Assembly (NCBI RefSeq): GCF_037893015.1
Contig: NC_133665.1
Location: 100,389,637-100,453,636 of the forward strand
From: Macrotis lagotis
Lineage: Eukaryota > Chordata > Mammalia > Peramelemorphia > Peramelidae
DNA: 64,000 nucleotides
Reading direction: 5' to 3'
Positions 11,031-21,960 of this stretch are shown here, one piece after another (position 1 is the stretch's first letter; each line of letters opens with the position of its first letter). The position numbers were made by a program, and so were the translations under genes. The notes below the pieces were generated by a model. The model did not search any database, had not been told where the DNA came from, and saw nothing but the letters and a program-made list of their open reading frames with translations.

Positions 11031-11610
11031 TGAGGATGAACTGCATGTATAGAAAAATGATACTGATAATATTCATATGAACCATCTCAGTTAATAGAGC
11101 AAGTAGAGGAAGCTTTTATAGTTGAAGCACAGGAGAAAGCTGAATTTGAAGATAAAATATGGTGTAAAAATGGAGTCAATAGGAAAAAAGGGAAATGGAA
11201 AGGGAGAAAGAAAAAGGAAAGGGGGAATAGTCCAAGATATTTCACATAATAAGTTTTTTTTAATTACAATGAGCTATTGCAATGATATGGAAGGGGGGAG
11301 GCAAGGGGGAATGAGGGAAACTTTGCTCTCATCAGAGATGGCTAGGAGAGGAAACAGCAAATATACTCAATGGGGTATAGACATCTGGAGTAAGAAGGAG
11401 GGGAGAGCAGGGGGAAGGGGTGGGGATGTGAATAAAGGAGGAGAGGATGGACTTTTTTTCACCCAAGCAAGTCTATCTATATTCATGGGGGGAGGGGTAT
11501 TTTGTTTACTTGTAAACAAGTATATTTTATTAATGTAAAAAAAACATTTGTACAAAATGAGAATAAAAAATTAGAAAAAAATAAAAAAAATAATTAAAGA
11601 CATAAAAAAG

Positions 11611-13083
11611 AACTAGAAAATGGGCTCAGACTATGAAGGAGCTCAAAAAAGACTAAAAAGCAATTAAGGGAGGTGGAGGAAAAATTAGGAGGAGAAATGA
11701 GAGTGATGGAGAAAAATCATGAAAGCCAAATCAGCAGCTTGGTGAAAGAAATACAAAAAAATGATGAGAATAGTATGTTAAAAACCAGTTTAGGCCAAAT
11801 GGGAAAAGCAAAACAAAAGGCAAATGAGGAGAAGAATGCCTTAAAAAGCAGAACTGGTCAGCTGGAAAAGGAGATAAAAAAAGTTCTCTGAAGAAAATAA
11901 CTCCTTCAAATGATGACTTTGTGAGAAATCAGGAAGAAGTAAAACTTCCAAAAGAGCCAAAAATTAGAAGAAAATGTGAAATATCTCATTGGAAAAACAA
12001 CTGACCTTGAAAACAGATCCAGAGGAAATAGTTTAAAAATTATTGAGCTACCTAAAAGTCATGACCAGGAAAAGAGCCTAGACTTCATTTTTCAAGAAAT
12101 AAATCAGCAAAATTTCCCCTGAGATCCTAGAAGCAGAGGGTAAACTAGATATTGAGGGAATTCACTGGTCACCTCCTGAAAGATATCCCAAAAGAAAAAC
12201 TTCCAGGAATATTATAGCCAAATTAGCAAACTCTCAAGTCAAAGAGAAAATTCTAAAAGCTGCCAGAAGCAAACAATTCAACTACCATGGTTCCACAGTC
12301 AGTATTACACAGGATCTAGCAGCATCTACATTAAGGGCTCATAGGATTAGAATATGATATTCTAGAAGGTAAAAGATCTTGGTTTACAACCAAGAATCAA
12401 CTAACCATCAACTACCCAGCAAAACTGAACATCCTCTTTTAGGGGAAAATACAGACTTTCAGTGAAACAGGGGACTTTCAAACTTTCCAACTGAAACAAC
12501 CAGAGCTGAACAGAAAGTTTGATCTTCAAATGCAGGACTCTGGTGAACCACAGATGGGGTGGATGAGAAAGACTAACTATGAGGAACTTAATGATATTGA
12601 ACCCTTTATATTCCTTCATGGGAAGAAGATATTGATAACTCATATGAACTTTCTCATTTATAAGAGCTGTTAGAAGCTTTTATAGACAAGACACAGGAAG
12701 GAGCAGAATATAATGATATAATATAGTAAAAAGATGGAGTCAATGGGGTGATAAAGGGAAGTACTGGGAGGAAGAGAAAGGAGAGGAAGAAGGAGCTAAG
12801 AAATTTCACATAATAGTCAAGAAAAAGCTTTTTCAATGGAGTGGAATGGGGGAAGGCAAGGGGGAATGAGTGAGCCTTCGTTCTCATCAGAAATGGCTCA
12901 GAGAGGAAATAACATGCACATTTAATAAGGTGAGGAAATCTATCATGATTGTACCTGTATAACTTTTGTTAGATCCCATACTATGGGGAGGGAGGTTATA
13001 AAATGTGAAATTCAAAAACTTATAAAAAAGATGAATATTGAAAACTATTTTTGAAATATTATTTTGAAAAAAGAAAGAAATGA
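11611..13083 (+). mobile_element. HAL1-like element D, 5'-truncated, old subfamily
   Basis: Begins inside ORF1 (gaaaatgggctcagactatg) and matches element B through the coiled coil, RRM, C-terminal domain and 3' UTR. It lacks the purine-rich stretch seen in B at about 6255-6700. The frame is broken many times; the longest piece is 11673-11891. Element C inserted at or very near its 5' edge. Confidence 0.82.
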
Positions 13084-13485
13084 CCTTTGAAAAATGTATA
13101 AAGTATAAGGAAAGGAGAAGCAAGTTCAGGGGCCTGGAATATGGAGCTCAGGAAGAACCAGTGATAGAAAGCTGGTGCAGACTGAGGGTCTTAAATGGAA
13201 CATGCCCATAAAGGGCAGGGTTGTCACCTTAAAGGACTTTTGGGGAAGACCAAGAAAAGTGTTCTAGCAGAATGAATCCAGGAATTCTAAGAGTTGGAGG
13301 GAAGTGGGAGAGAGTATTTCTGGTTGGGGGACAACTAGGGCATAGAGATTAATGATGGAGCAGTGTGTGTGAGGAATAGCCCAGTAGAGATTGTAGAGTT
13401 CATAGAAAAGGGGTAAGGTGTAAGGGACCTGTGCTTTAGACTCCCAAGAACTTTCTATTGTTTACAGTTATTTTAAATGGGATTT
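13084..13485. other. Anonymous flank with ancient repeat wording
   Basis: No gene. 13180-13400 resembles an old dispersed mammalian repeat (..ttctagcagaatgaatcc.., ..ggcatagagattaatg) that I cannot name. It is interrupted by the SINE that follows. Confidence 0.35.
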
Positions 13486-13635
13486 GTTTTTAGATTTTTT
13501 CAAGACAGTGGGGTTAAGTGACTTGCCCAAGGCCGCGCAGCTAGGTAATTATTAAGTGTCTGAGGTCGGATTTGAACTCAGGTACTACTGACTCCAAGGC
13601 CAGTGCTCTATCCACTGTGCCACCTAGCCACCCCA
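13486..13635 (-). mobile_element. tRNA-derived SINE, minus
   Basis: Antisense WSINE1/MAR1-like copy with exact TSD taaatgggattt at 13474-13485 and 13636-13647. Confidence 0.95.
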
Positions 13636-14013
13636 TAAATGGGATTTTTCCTTTCTGTCTCTTGCTGCTAGGCTTTGTTGGTATCATATAGAAACTCTGA
13701 TGATTTATGGTTTTTATTTATTGATTTAACAACTTTGCTAAAATTAATTATTTCAAATAGCTTTTTTAGTTGACTTTCTAGGATTGTAAATTGACTTTAT
13801 TTTTTTCAGTTTTCAGTTTGTACTTTAATGAAATTTTTAAAATTTATTTTTTATTCTCATTTTGTACAAATTTTTTTACATTAATAAAATATTCTTGTTT
13901 ACAAGTAAACAAAATACCCCTCCTCCCCCATGAATATAGATAGACTTGCTTGGGTGAAAAAAGTAAAGGGGAAAGAAAAAAATTAAAATAAAAAAAATAA
14001 TAGTAATAATTGT

Positions 14014-14153
14014 AGGTATGGCCAGGTGGCACAATGGACGAAGCACAAGCCCTGGAGCCATGAGCACCCGAGCCCATATCCAGCCTCGTAAACCCAACAA
14101 TCACCCAGCCTTGTGACATGCAAGCCAGCCGATCCCCACTGCCCTGCAAAAAC
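14014..14153 (+). repeat. SINE-derived module 1 of element E
   Basis: tRNA-SINE order is preserved (ggccaggtggcacaatgg .. gccctggagccatgagcacc .. tgccctgcaaaaacc). The normal B box gttcaaatcc reads gcccatatcc. The equivalent in element F is 23154-23283. Confidence 0.8.
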
Positions 14154-14211
14154 CAAAAAAAAAAAAAGGAAAAAAAAAGACCCAAAATAAAATAAAATAG
14201 TAATAATAGTA

Positions 14212-14345
14212 GGGGTGGCTGGGTGGTGGACAGAGCATTGGCCCTTGAGCCAGGAGCACCTGGGTCCAAATCTGGCCCCAGACACCCAAAGATCACCCTG
14301 CTATGTGGCCCCAGGCCGGCCATCCAGCCCCACTTGCCCTGCACC
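14212..14345 (+). repeat. SINE-derived module 2 of element E
   Basis: ggggtggctgggtggtgg .. ccaggagcacctgggtcc .. cacttgccctgc aligns along the whole SINE body. Most differences are T to C on this strand. The equivalent in element F is 23335-23476. Confidence 0.82.
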
Positions 14346-14562
14346 CTCCTCCAAATAATAATAACAAAAAATGTGCTTGAGTCTTTGTTCCAACACCAAC
14401 AACTCTGTCATGGGTGGATCTCATTCTTTATGATAAGTCCATCACAAAAGTTACTTCCATATTTTTCCACTGTTGCCATTGCTAATCGCAACTCCCTCCT
14501 TTCTTATTTCTCCACTACCATGTACTCTATTTTCTCTCTCCTTTCACTCTGACTCTGCTGTA

Positions 14563-14706
14563 GGGTCGTTGACTGGCACAACAGACAGATCCCTGGTCCT
14601 GGGGCCAAGAAGCCCTGAGCTCCCATACCACCCCCTTAGGCCCAGAATCCACCTGGCCCTATGGTCCTGGGCAGGCCTTCCAATCCCAGCCCCTTGCAAG
14701 AAGTAA
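14563..14706 (+). repeat. SINE-derived module 3 of element E
   Basis: A more diverged module (ctggcacaacagacagatcc .. cctggccctatggtcctggg .. agccccttgcaag). It is separated from module 2 by HAL1-like 3' UTR sequence that element B also has without modules. The equivalent in element F is about 23690-23830. Confidence 0.7.
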
Positions 14707-15173
14707 GAAAGAAAATGTGTTATATCTGACCACACTCCCCCCATGGTCCATCCTCTCCTCCTTTATTCACATCCCCACCCCTTCCCCCTGCTCCCCCCTC
14801 CGTCTTACTCCAGCTGTCTATACCCCATTGAGTATATATACTGTTTCCTCTCCTAGCCACCTCTGATGAGAGCAAAGGTTCCCTCATTCCCCCTTGCCTC
14901 CCCCCTTCCATATCATTGCAATAGTTCATTGTAATAAAAAAAAATATTATGTGAAATATTTTGGACTATTCCCCCTCTCCTTTTTCTTTCTCCATTCCAT
15001 TTCCCTTTTTTTTCTATTGACTCCATTTTTACACCATATTTTATCTTTGAATTCAGCTTTCTCCTGTGCTTCAACTATAAAAGCTCCCTCTACCTGCTCT
15101 ATTAATTGAGAAGGTTCATATGAGTATTATCAGTGTCATTTTTCTATGCAGGAATGCATGCAGTTCATCCGCA

Positions 15174-16302
15174 TTAAGTCCCTCGTATTTCCCCCCTTTC
15201 CTCCAATCTCCATGCTTCACCTGAGTCCTGTATCTGAAGATCAAACCTTCTGTTCAGCTCTGGCCATTCCAACAGGAACATTTGAAATTCCCCTGGTGCA
15301 TTGAAAGTCCATCTTTTTCCCTGGAAGAGGACATTCAGCCTTGCTGGGTATTTCATTCTTGGCTGCATTCTAAGCTCTTTTGCCTTCCAGTATATTATAT
15401 TCCAAGCCCTACGAGCTTCCAATGTAGATGCTGCTAAGTCCTGAGTGATCCTGACTGCAGCTCCATGATATTTGAACTGTGTCCTTCTGGCTGCTTGTAA
15501 TATTTTCTCTTTGACTTGGGAGTTCTGGAACTTGGCTATAATATTCCTAGGGGTTGGTTTTTTGGGATCTCTTTCTCTGGGGGATCAGTGGATTCTCTCC
15601 ATTTCTATTTTGCCCTCTGCTTCTAGAATATCAGGGCAGTTTTCCTGTAGTAATTCTTTGAAAATGATGTCAAGGCTCTTTTCCTGATCATGACTTTCAG
15701 GTATTCCAATAATTTTTAAATTATCTTTCCTAAGTCTGTTTTCCATATCAGTTGTTTTTTTTCAATGAGATATTTCACATTTTCTTCTAATTTTCCATTT
15801 TTTTTTGTTTTGAAGTATTGATTCCTGAATTCTGTTAAATTCATCAATCTCCCTGAATTCTATTTTTTTGTCTGAAGGATTTGTTCTCCTCAGAGAGTTT
15901 TCTTATCTCTTTTTTTCCATCTGGCCAATTTTGCTTTTTAAAGCATTCTTCTCCTCAATAACTTTTTTGAACTGTTTTATCCATTTGACCTAAGCTGTTT
16001 TTTAGCATGCTATTTTCTTCAGCATTTTTTTGGATTTCCTTGACTAAGCTGCTGACTTCATTTTCATGTTTTTCCTGCATCTCTCTCCTTTCTTTTCCCA
16101 GTTTTTCTTCCAACTCCCTCATTTGATTTTCGAAGTCTTTTTTGAGCTCTGTCATAGCCTGAGCCCAATTTCTGTTTTTCTTGGAGTCTTTAGATGCAGG
16201 AGCTTGTGTTTCCTCATCTTCAGACTGAGTATTTTGATCCTTCTTGGGCTCATTTGCAAAATATTTCTCAATAGTCTTCCTTTTATTTCTCTGCTTGCTC
16301 AT
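15174..16302 (-). pseudogene. L1-type ORF1 of HAL1-like element E
   Basis: The ATG codon at 16302-16300 opens MSKQRNKRKTIEKYFANEPK. 115 codons of N-terminus and coiled coil are intact to 15955, where an extra A in a homopolymer shifts frame. The C-terminal part is open again at 15422-15174 (RMKYPARLNVLFQGKR, ELNRRFDLQIQDSGEAW) and stops TAA at 15174. The middle (RRM) has further indels. L1 ORF1 proteins bind RNA and are needed in cis for L1 movement; this one cannot be made intact. Confidence 0.88.
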
Positions 16303-17060
16303 TTTCCCAGCCTGGGCCTGGTTTGGGGGTGCTTCCTAAGCTTTTGGGGCACTCCCACAAGGGTCTCAGTGTGTGAGGCTCTGTCCTCCCTCCTGGTCTG
16401 TAAGTGACCATAAGCGACCCCCTCTGCCACGGGGCCAAGGTGGGGGGGCCCTGCTGTTCTATTGGGGGGCCTAGACTTCGATCAGGATCTGAATGTGGTC
16501 AGAACCCCAGCATCCTGTTCCAGGGGCAGAGTTCTGAGCTTGCAGTTTCTCTTCACTCCCCTCCCTCAGCTCAATGGGCTCATGCCCTGGAGGCTCCTGC
16601 TTACCAGCTCCACCTGCTTCTGTTCCTGGATCTGGGCTGCAGAAAGACCAAGCTGCTCCCTGTGTGCCCCAAGGGCTAGGCTCCATGTGTTCACTCTGGC
16701 AGAAGTCCCCCACTGTTCCCCCACTTTGTGCCTGGTGCTCCTCGGGGTGCAGCTCAGGAGACTCCCCCCTGCTGTGAGCTGAGATTCCCAGCGCCCTGGG
16801 GCTGCCTCCAGGAGGCTGAAATTCTTTCGCTCTGGTGGGCCACCCCTCTGGCAGGCTGCTCCTCTGACCCCGGGGAGCAGAGACTTTCTGCTCTTTTCCA
16901 GGTTACCTTGAGTAGGAGAAATGCCTCACTGGGTCCCTTTGTGGATTCTGTCTCTTGAAAGTTTAGTTAGAGTCCTTAGCTGGTGAGTTTTATCAGAGAG
17001 CGCCTAAGACTGGATCCCTTCTTGTCGCCAAATTGGCTCCGCACCCGTAAATTGACTTTA

Positions 17061-20000
17061 AACGCCAAACAAAGGACTATGTATTTGGTAGAGGAGATGA
17101 TAGGGAACCACTGAAGTTTACTGAGTAGGGCAGTGACCTGTACTAAAGAAAGTCATTTTGGTAGTTGAGTGGAAGTAGGATTAGAGCTGGGATAGAGGAA
17201 GGAGGAGGAGGACCAATAAGGATGGGAGGCAATAATTCAAACAAGAGGTGATGAAGGCCTGTCCTGGTTGGGGGGGGGAGGGGGTGAGGGGGGGGTGGAT
17301 GGCTATGTGATTTGAAACCAAAGAAAATGAAAGATATTGTTCAGGTAGAAATGACATGATCCATCTCAGGACTGTGTTCATTGATGCACAACATTCCCAA
17401 TGCTTGGAATGGATTTTACCCTCCATTCCCAATTCTCTTCCCTGGTTTCTCATTCTGGTAAAATGCCCTCCCCCTTTCAAAGCCCAGTTTAGCTGCCACC
17501 TCCTCCTTGAGACCACTGGGGAGAAACAGGAGTATGGCTGAGAGATTCCAATGCAAAAACAAAAATTGTAGATGTTTATACCAAAATTATCATACATCTC
17601 ATATTTACACTTTCGGTTTCCAGTGCTGATCAACAAACAATTTAGTTCACAAACAATAGATTCCTGTGCAAAGGCCCCCTTGCCACATGAGTGCAGAACT
17701 TTCAAATACTTCTCCAATAAGCAATTTAGACACAACTTCTCTCCTTTTTCTTCCCTCTTCTTCAATAACAACTCACATTTCAATAGAATTCAGGGTTTTA
17801 AGTAATGCCTTTCTCACAATTGTGGAACAGGAAGGAAAGTGCAAGGAATATTTCCATTTTACAGATAGGAAAATTGAAGCCCTAAGAAGATGATGTGTAT
17901 AGCAAGATGTGTATAGCAAGAAAGTGTCTGAGGCAATCTGGTGTTCCATCCATGCCACTTCCTTCTGCCTCCATTCTTTTTTTTTCTTCTTTTCTTCCTC
18001 TTTCTCATCCCATTCCAGTTCATCTTTTATTCAGTAGCAAAAATAATTTTCTTAATGTCCTTCTCTGGTTTCCCATTGCCTCTAGGATCACAGGGGAATT
18101 CCTAATTCATCACAGACCCTTTTGTTCTCAAAAGCAACACATTTTTGACATCCCTTAATGAGGGAGGCAAGCTTTCATCTAAAGAATAGATAACAGCTAT
18201 AAATTTGAGATTTAATCAAAATTATCTTTTATTTAAAGCTCTCTTCTGGTTTCCGTGACCTGAGAATCTTCTGCTTTCTCTCTACCTCTTTGCCTATTCC
18301 TTTTCTCTTTCCTTTGTGGTTTCTTATCTTCTTTCCATCACCCAAGTATAGGCTTCCCTCAAGGTTGAATCTTTGTAGTCTTTCTCTTCCCATTCTACCT
18401 TCCTTTGAGATTATCATTATTATGTTATTAATATCAAATCTCTGCAAATGACTCCCAAATATTTATTTTGACACCTATATCCTATCCATCACACCCCATC
18501 CATTGTATTCTTATGAATCCAAGCTTCATAGACTGTGAGCTTAACAGGTTGACTTGGGAAAGAGTTTCAAGGGAATGATGAGAGCTGGAGGAGTAAGTGT
18601 TTTAAAGATGTTAATGAACAACTGTTCAGTTTTTACTATCTGTAAGATCCTGCATTCATCTTGGTTACAGAGAGGGGTGAGAAATAAACTTTGCTCCCAA
18701 GAATCTTAAAATCCTTTGAAATAGAGAAATGAACAATGATGTTATGATGTGAGTGGAAGGGACACAAAAGCCAAGGAGATGCCCAGGCAAAATTCTGTGA
18801 GATTTGAGGTAAAACACTCTTTCACCCAGAAGTGGGAATGTCAGAAAATCTTCATGGAGGAGATAATCAATGAACTGGCTCTTGAGAACACTTTAGCAGC
18901 CATTGATAAAAGCACAAGTGCTAGGGAGATAATCTGAGTATTTCCTGCTTAGTTCTGTGTAGGAGAATAGAGGGAATGAACTGAGGACAGATGGAAAGCC
19001 CCTAGATTAATAGAAAATAGACCTTGATGGATGGGATGACCAATAATAGAATCATAATTTGGGACTGAGAGGGAACTTTGGAATTATCTGGTTTAACCCT
19101 TTAGAGGGAGCAAAACTGAGACCAGAGAGGAGAAAGAATTTGCCAAAGGTCACACAACAAAAAATCAAAGATTCAAACTCATTTTCTTTGATTTTTAGAT
19201 GCAGTGTCTCCCCCCCTTTATTTTCTTAATTTAAAAATCTGAACATTCTGTTTCAACACATCATATGAAAGCCTAACTAAACCCTAACATACTCACAATT
19301 TATAACCTCAGAAAGCACTTGAGCAAAACAGCATCAAAGAACAGTTGAAATGGCTGGTACATTCAACCTTACACTTGAGGGGTTAACCCTTATTAGAAGG
19401 AAGGAAGGAAGGAAGGGGCGGTTGCAAGATTTATGTTAGTACCAGTGTTGCCCAATGTTTGGGATCTGAGTTTTGTTGTTGCTGAAGCTGGTTTTTGTTT
19501 ATAGAGTTGTTGAAATTTCAGCTTATTGTTCCTTTGCTTCTTATATATTTACTCTTTCACTTTATATATAGGATCAAAGAATTCCTGATCTGGAGGGGGT
19601 AGGGACCTCAGAGACCTGGTCAACCAACTTCATTTTATATTTGAGGAAACCTGAAACTCAGGGATTGTAGGAGATTTGCTTATGGACACTCTGGCAGCAA
19701 ATGGCAAAATCAGAATTTGAACTCAGATACTCTGACTTCTGATGCAACTCTGGAAGCTCGAGGGCATTTTCACTCATTTGCATCTCATTGAAAAATGAAT
19801 TTGGGCTGTCAGTGCTGAAACAACTCTACTGTCAACTCTAGGTTCCAGGATTAGCTATTAAGGGGAGAACATGGCAGAGTCAGTAGTAATTCTTTGATGC
19901 CAATGACTTGAACCTTCCCTGGTATGCTTCCCTAAATAGCATAGAGGATGGTGTGTGTGTGTTTGAGTGGGGGTGGGGAGGAAACTGAAGATTAGATGAG

Positions 20001-20140
20001 ATATTCGTAAAAGTTACTGGCACTTTTTAGGTTCTCAATAAAAGCTCCTGAGGGGGGAACTTATCTTTTCTTCTTTGTATGTACAGCACCCAGCATAGTG
20101 ACTGTCCTATATTTTTATTAGAGATCTTTGTTTCACTTCC
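17061..20140. other. Old repeats and anonymous sequence
   Basis: No gene. L2-like wording at 17370-17525 (aatgcttggaatgg.., ccacctcctccttgagacc), 17990-18160 and 18230-18480 (..aatgactcccaaat). MIR-like antisense pieces at 19040-19200 and 19570-19745. A (GGAA)n run lies at 19396-19416. The long open frames here on the minus strand are shadows of L2 sequence. Confidence 0.5.
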
Positions 20141-20149
20141 CCAAACTGA

Positions 20150-21065
20150 AAAAGAATAAAGCAGAAGAAAAACAAAGAAAAGGTGTAACTATTTCTAGCA
20201 TTATTTAGAAAACCATAAAGAATCAACAAAATTTTTTATTCATTAAGATTTTTGAAATAGCCAATCAATAGTTAAAGTCGAATGCATTCTTAAGTTACTC
20301 TCTAATTTAGCTCTCCAATAGTTTAAGAATCAACAAAAATTAATTGGAATCATTGTTTCCTCAAAGTTGAAGAATGCAAAATAAATCATAAAAATCGTCA
20401 GCTTTTCTTTATGTGACTGACAAAAGCCTAGAAGAGCTAGAAGCAAAAATTACTGTTTGAAATAGTAACAAAATGAATTTAAACATCTGGCAGTTAATCT
20501 ACCAAGGCGCACAAAGGACATTAATATGCAAGGTATAAAATTTTTTTCTCAGAAATAAAGACCTAAAGGAATGAAAAGGTGTTCACAATAATGCTGTGCC
20601 AAGATAGTAAAAACAATAAGACTGCAGAAATTAACTGACAGGTATACCAAAATATATATCAAAACACACTATACCAAATTACCAGTGAATACTTTATATA
20701 TACAGACAAAAATAAAATTCATAATGTAGAAACAAAAGATCAAGACTACACAAGGAGATAATAAAAATAAGTAGGTCTCAAAGAAGCTTAGCAAAAACAA
20801 ATCTCAAATGATGTCATAAGCAATAGTTGTTTTTTTTTTAAATCTATTTATTGGATTTTTTAAAAATTGGAGTTTCCAATGAAAGCAGAGATAAGACTTA
20901 TAAGGAAAGACACTTGTAGTAAACTAATCTTCAGTAACACAAGAACTCAAGAACATGTACTGGGGAAATAATTATTTTATTAGAGCAGCTGGGAAAACTA
21001 GAAAGAATTAAATGTAGACCATCATATTACTTGCACAATGTACTATGATAGACTCCAAATGGATA
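20150..21065 (+). mobile_element. L1 ORF2 fragment, sense, old
   Basis: Reads like the L1 reverse-transcriptase-to-C-terminal region: ..acacactataccaaattacc, ..aaattcataatgtagaaac, aaaagatcaagactac, ..agagcagctgggaaaactag. Multiple stops break it. It lacks 5' and 3' ends. Confidence 0.68.
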
Positions 21066-21164
21066 AATAAGGGAAGGAAGGAAGGAAGGGGTGGGGAGAG
21101 GAGAGTGAAAAGAAGGTGAAAGAGGGGAAGGGAGGAGAGTGAAGGGGAACATTTTTCATTTTTT

Positions 21165-21960
21165 TTTCATTGTGCATATTGTTTTCTGACTGATTAATTT
21201 ACTTTGCATCAGTTCATGTAAGCCTTGTATTTGTTTTTTCTCCTAAGGTTTGAGTTTCCCCTCTTTTGCCCAGGTTGAAAGGACAAGGAATTACACACCA
21301 GAGCCTAATTCTACTTTTGGCAAATGGGAGTTTTGACCTGTTCTATTTTCAACCTGGGCTGGTTTACCATTCTTTAGGCAGCCTGATGCTCCCCTCATGG
21401 CCCATTCCCCTTGTAGGTATTCACATATTGATGTCCTATATTAGTTCAGATACCAGAACAAAGTCCAGGACTTAGTCCAGGACAAACCAGAACTACTGAA
21501 CTCAAGAGGTTCATCAACTTTAGCCACCTCAGTAACTGGGATTATAGGTGTATGCCACCTTGCCTTTCTCATGTAAGTCTTTTTCCATTCATATTTGTAG
21601 TCATCATATTCATTTCTTCTTACAGCAGAGTAATATTTCATTACATTTATATACTATAATTAGTTTAACCATACTCCAAAGCCTCTACTTTGTTTCTAGT
21701 TCTTTATTACCATAAAAGTTCTGTAAATATTTTTGTGTATGTAATTTTATGTATCAGTGTCCTTCTTTGGTTTTTGAGTTTAGTAATATAATCTCTGAGT
21801 CAAATGGTATGAGGATTTTTAGTCACTTTAGTTAATGCTATTTTGATGTGCATATCCCTTATTATGAGTGATTTGGAACATTTTTTTCACAAGGTAAATA
21901 GATAGCAATTCTTTTGAGAACTATTTACTCATGTCCTTTCATCTATTGTTAAAAATTAGT
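21165..21960 (-). mobile_element. L1 ORF2 C-terminal/3' fragment, antisense, interrupted by 7SL copy
   Basis: tttgcatcagttcatgtaag at the left is the same antisense L1 text as at 25500 and 31980. It resumes after the 7SL insertion (..catatttgtagtcatcat, ..taatatttcattacattt, ..gtcaaatggtatgagg). The duplicated words tcatgtaag (21215-21223 and 21569-21577) mark the insertion point. Confidence 0.72.
21252..21568 (-). pseudogene. 7SL (SRP) RNA retropseudogene, near full length
   Basis: 7SL RNA is the RNA scaffold of the signal recognition particle. Read on the minus strand, this segment follows the whole gene. It has the 5' domain (ggtggcatacacctataatc, ccagttactgaggtgg), the middle S domain (catcaatatgtga-like word at 21419-21432) and the strongly conserved caggtcaaaactccca stretch. 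It ends with the 3' Alu-domain word caacctgggc.. and an A-rich tail toward 21235. It is about 317 bases against ~300 for the functional RNA. Divergence is substantial and spread throughout, and it lies in an L1 fragment with tcatgtaag at both edges, so it is a dead retrocopy. Confidence 0.88.

Larger units (their letters stand above)
9162..11588 (+). mobile_element. HAL1-like element C, complete, with 16-base TSD
   Basis: A complete insertion flanked by aataattaaagacata at 9146-9161 and 11589-11604. The order is a GC-rich 5' UTR (9162-9905), ORF1 remnant (9906-11030), about 500 bases of 3' UTR and A-rich tail. There is no ORF2 anywhere in its 2.4 kb, so it is a non-autonomous half-L1 mobilised by L1 enzymes. 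It is younger than B and D. Compared with E it lacks a ~780-base block of the 3' region; the junction is near 11450. Confidence 0.93.
13800..17046 (-). mobile_element. HAL1-like element E, complete, with three embedded SINE modules
   Basis: Minus-strand insertion flanked by the TSD gtaaattgacttta at 13786-13799 and 17047-17060. Its 5' end lies near 17046 (gcggagccaatttggcgac), ORF1 is at 16302-15174, and the 3' region runs to an antisense A tail at 13800. Between 14745 and 13963 the 3' region contains three tRNA-SINE-like modules, all opposite to the element's own sense. ORF1 is about 96% identical to element C by eye, but C lacks this block. No ORF2 is present. Confidence 0.92.

Noticed and set aside
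17181..17783. 200-codon minus-strand frame
   Set aside because: Crosses L2-type sequence and a C/G-rich run. No recognisable protein family; compositional or chance frame.
21500..21568. Alu-like wording (cctcagtaactgggattataggtg) suggesting a primate Alu or contamination
   Set aside because: The similarity continues through the 7SL S domain, which Alu lacks, and the flanks are marsupial L1, so a 7SL retrocopy explains it.
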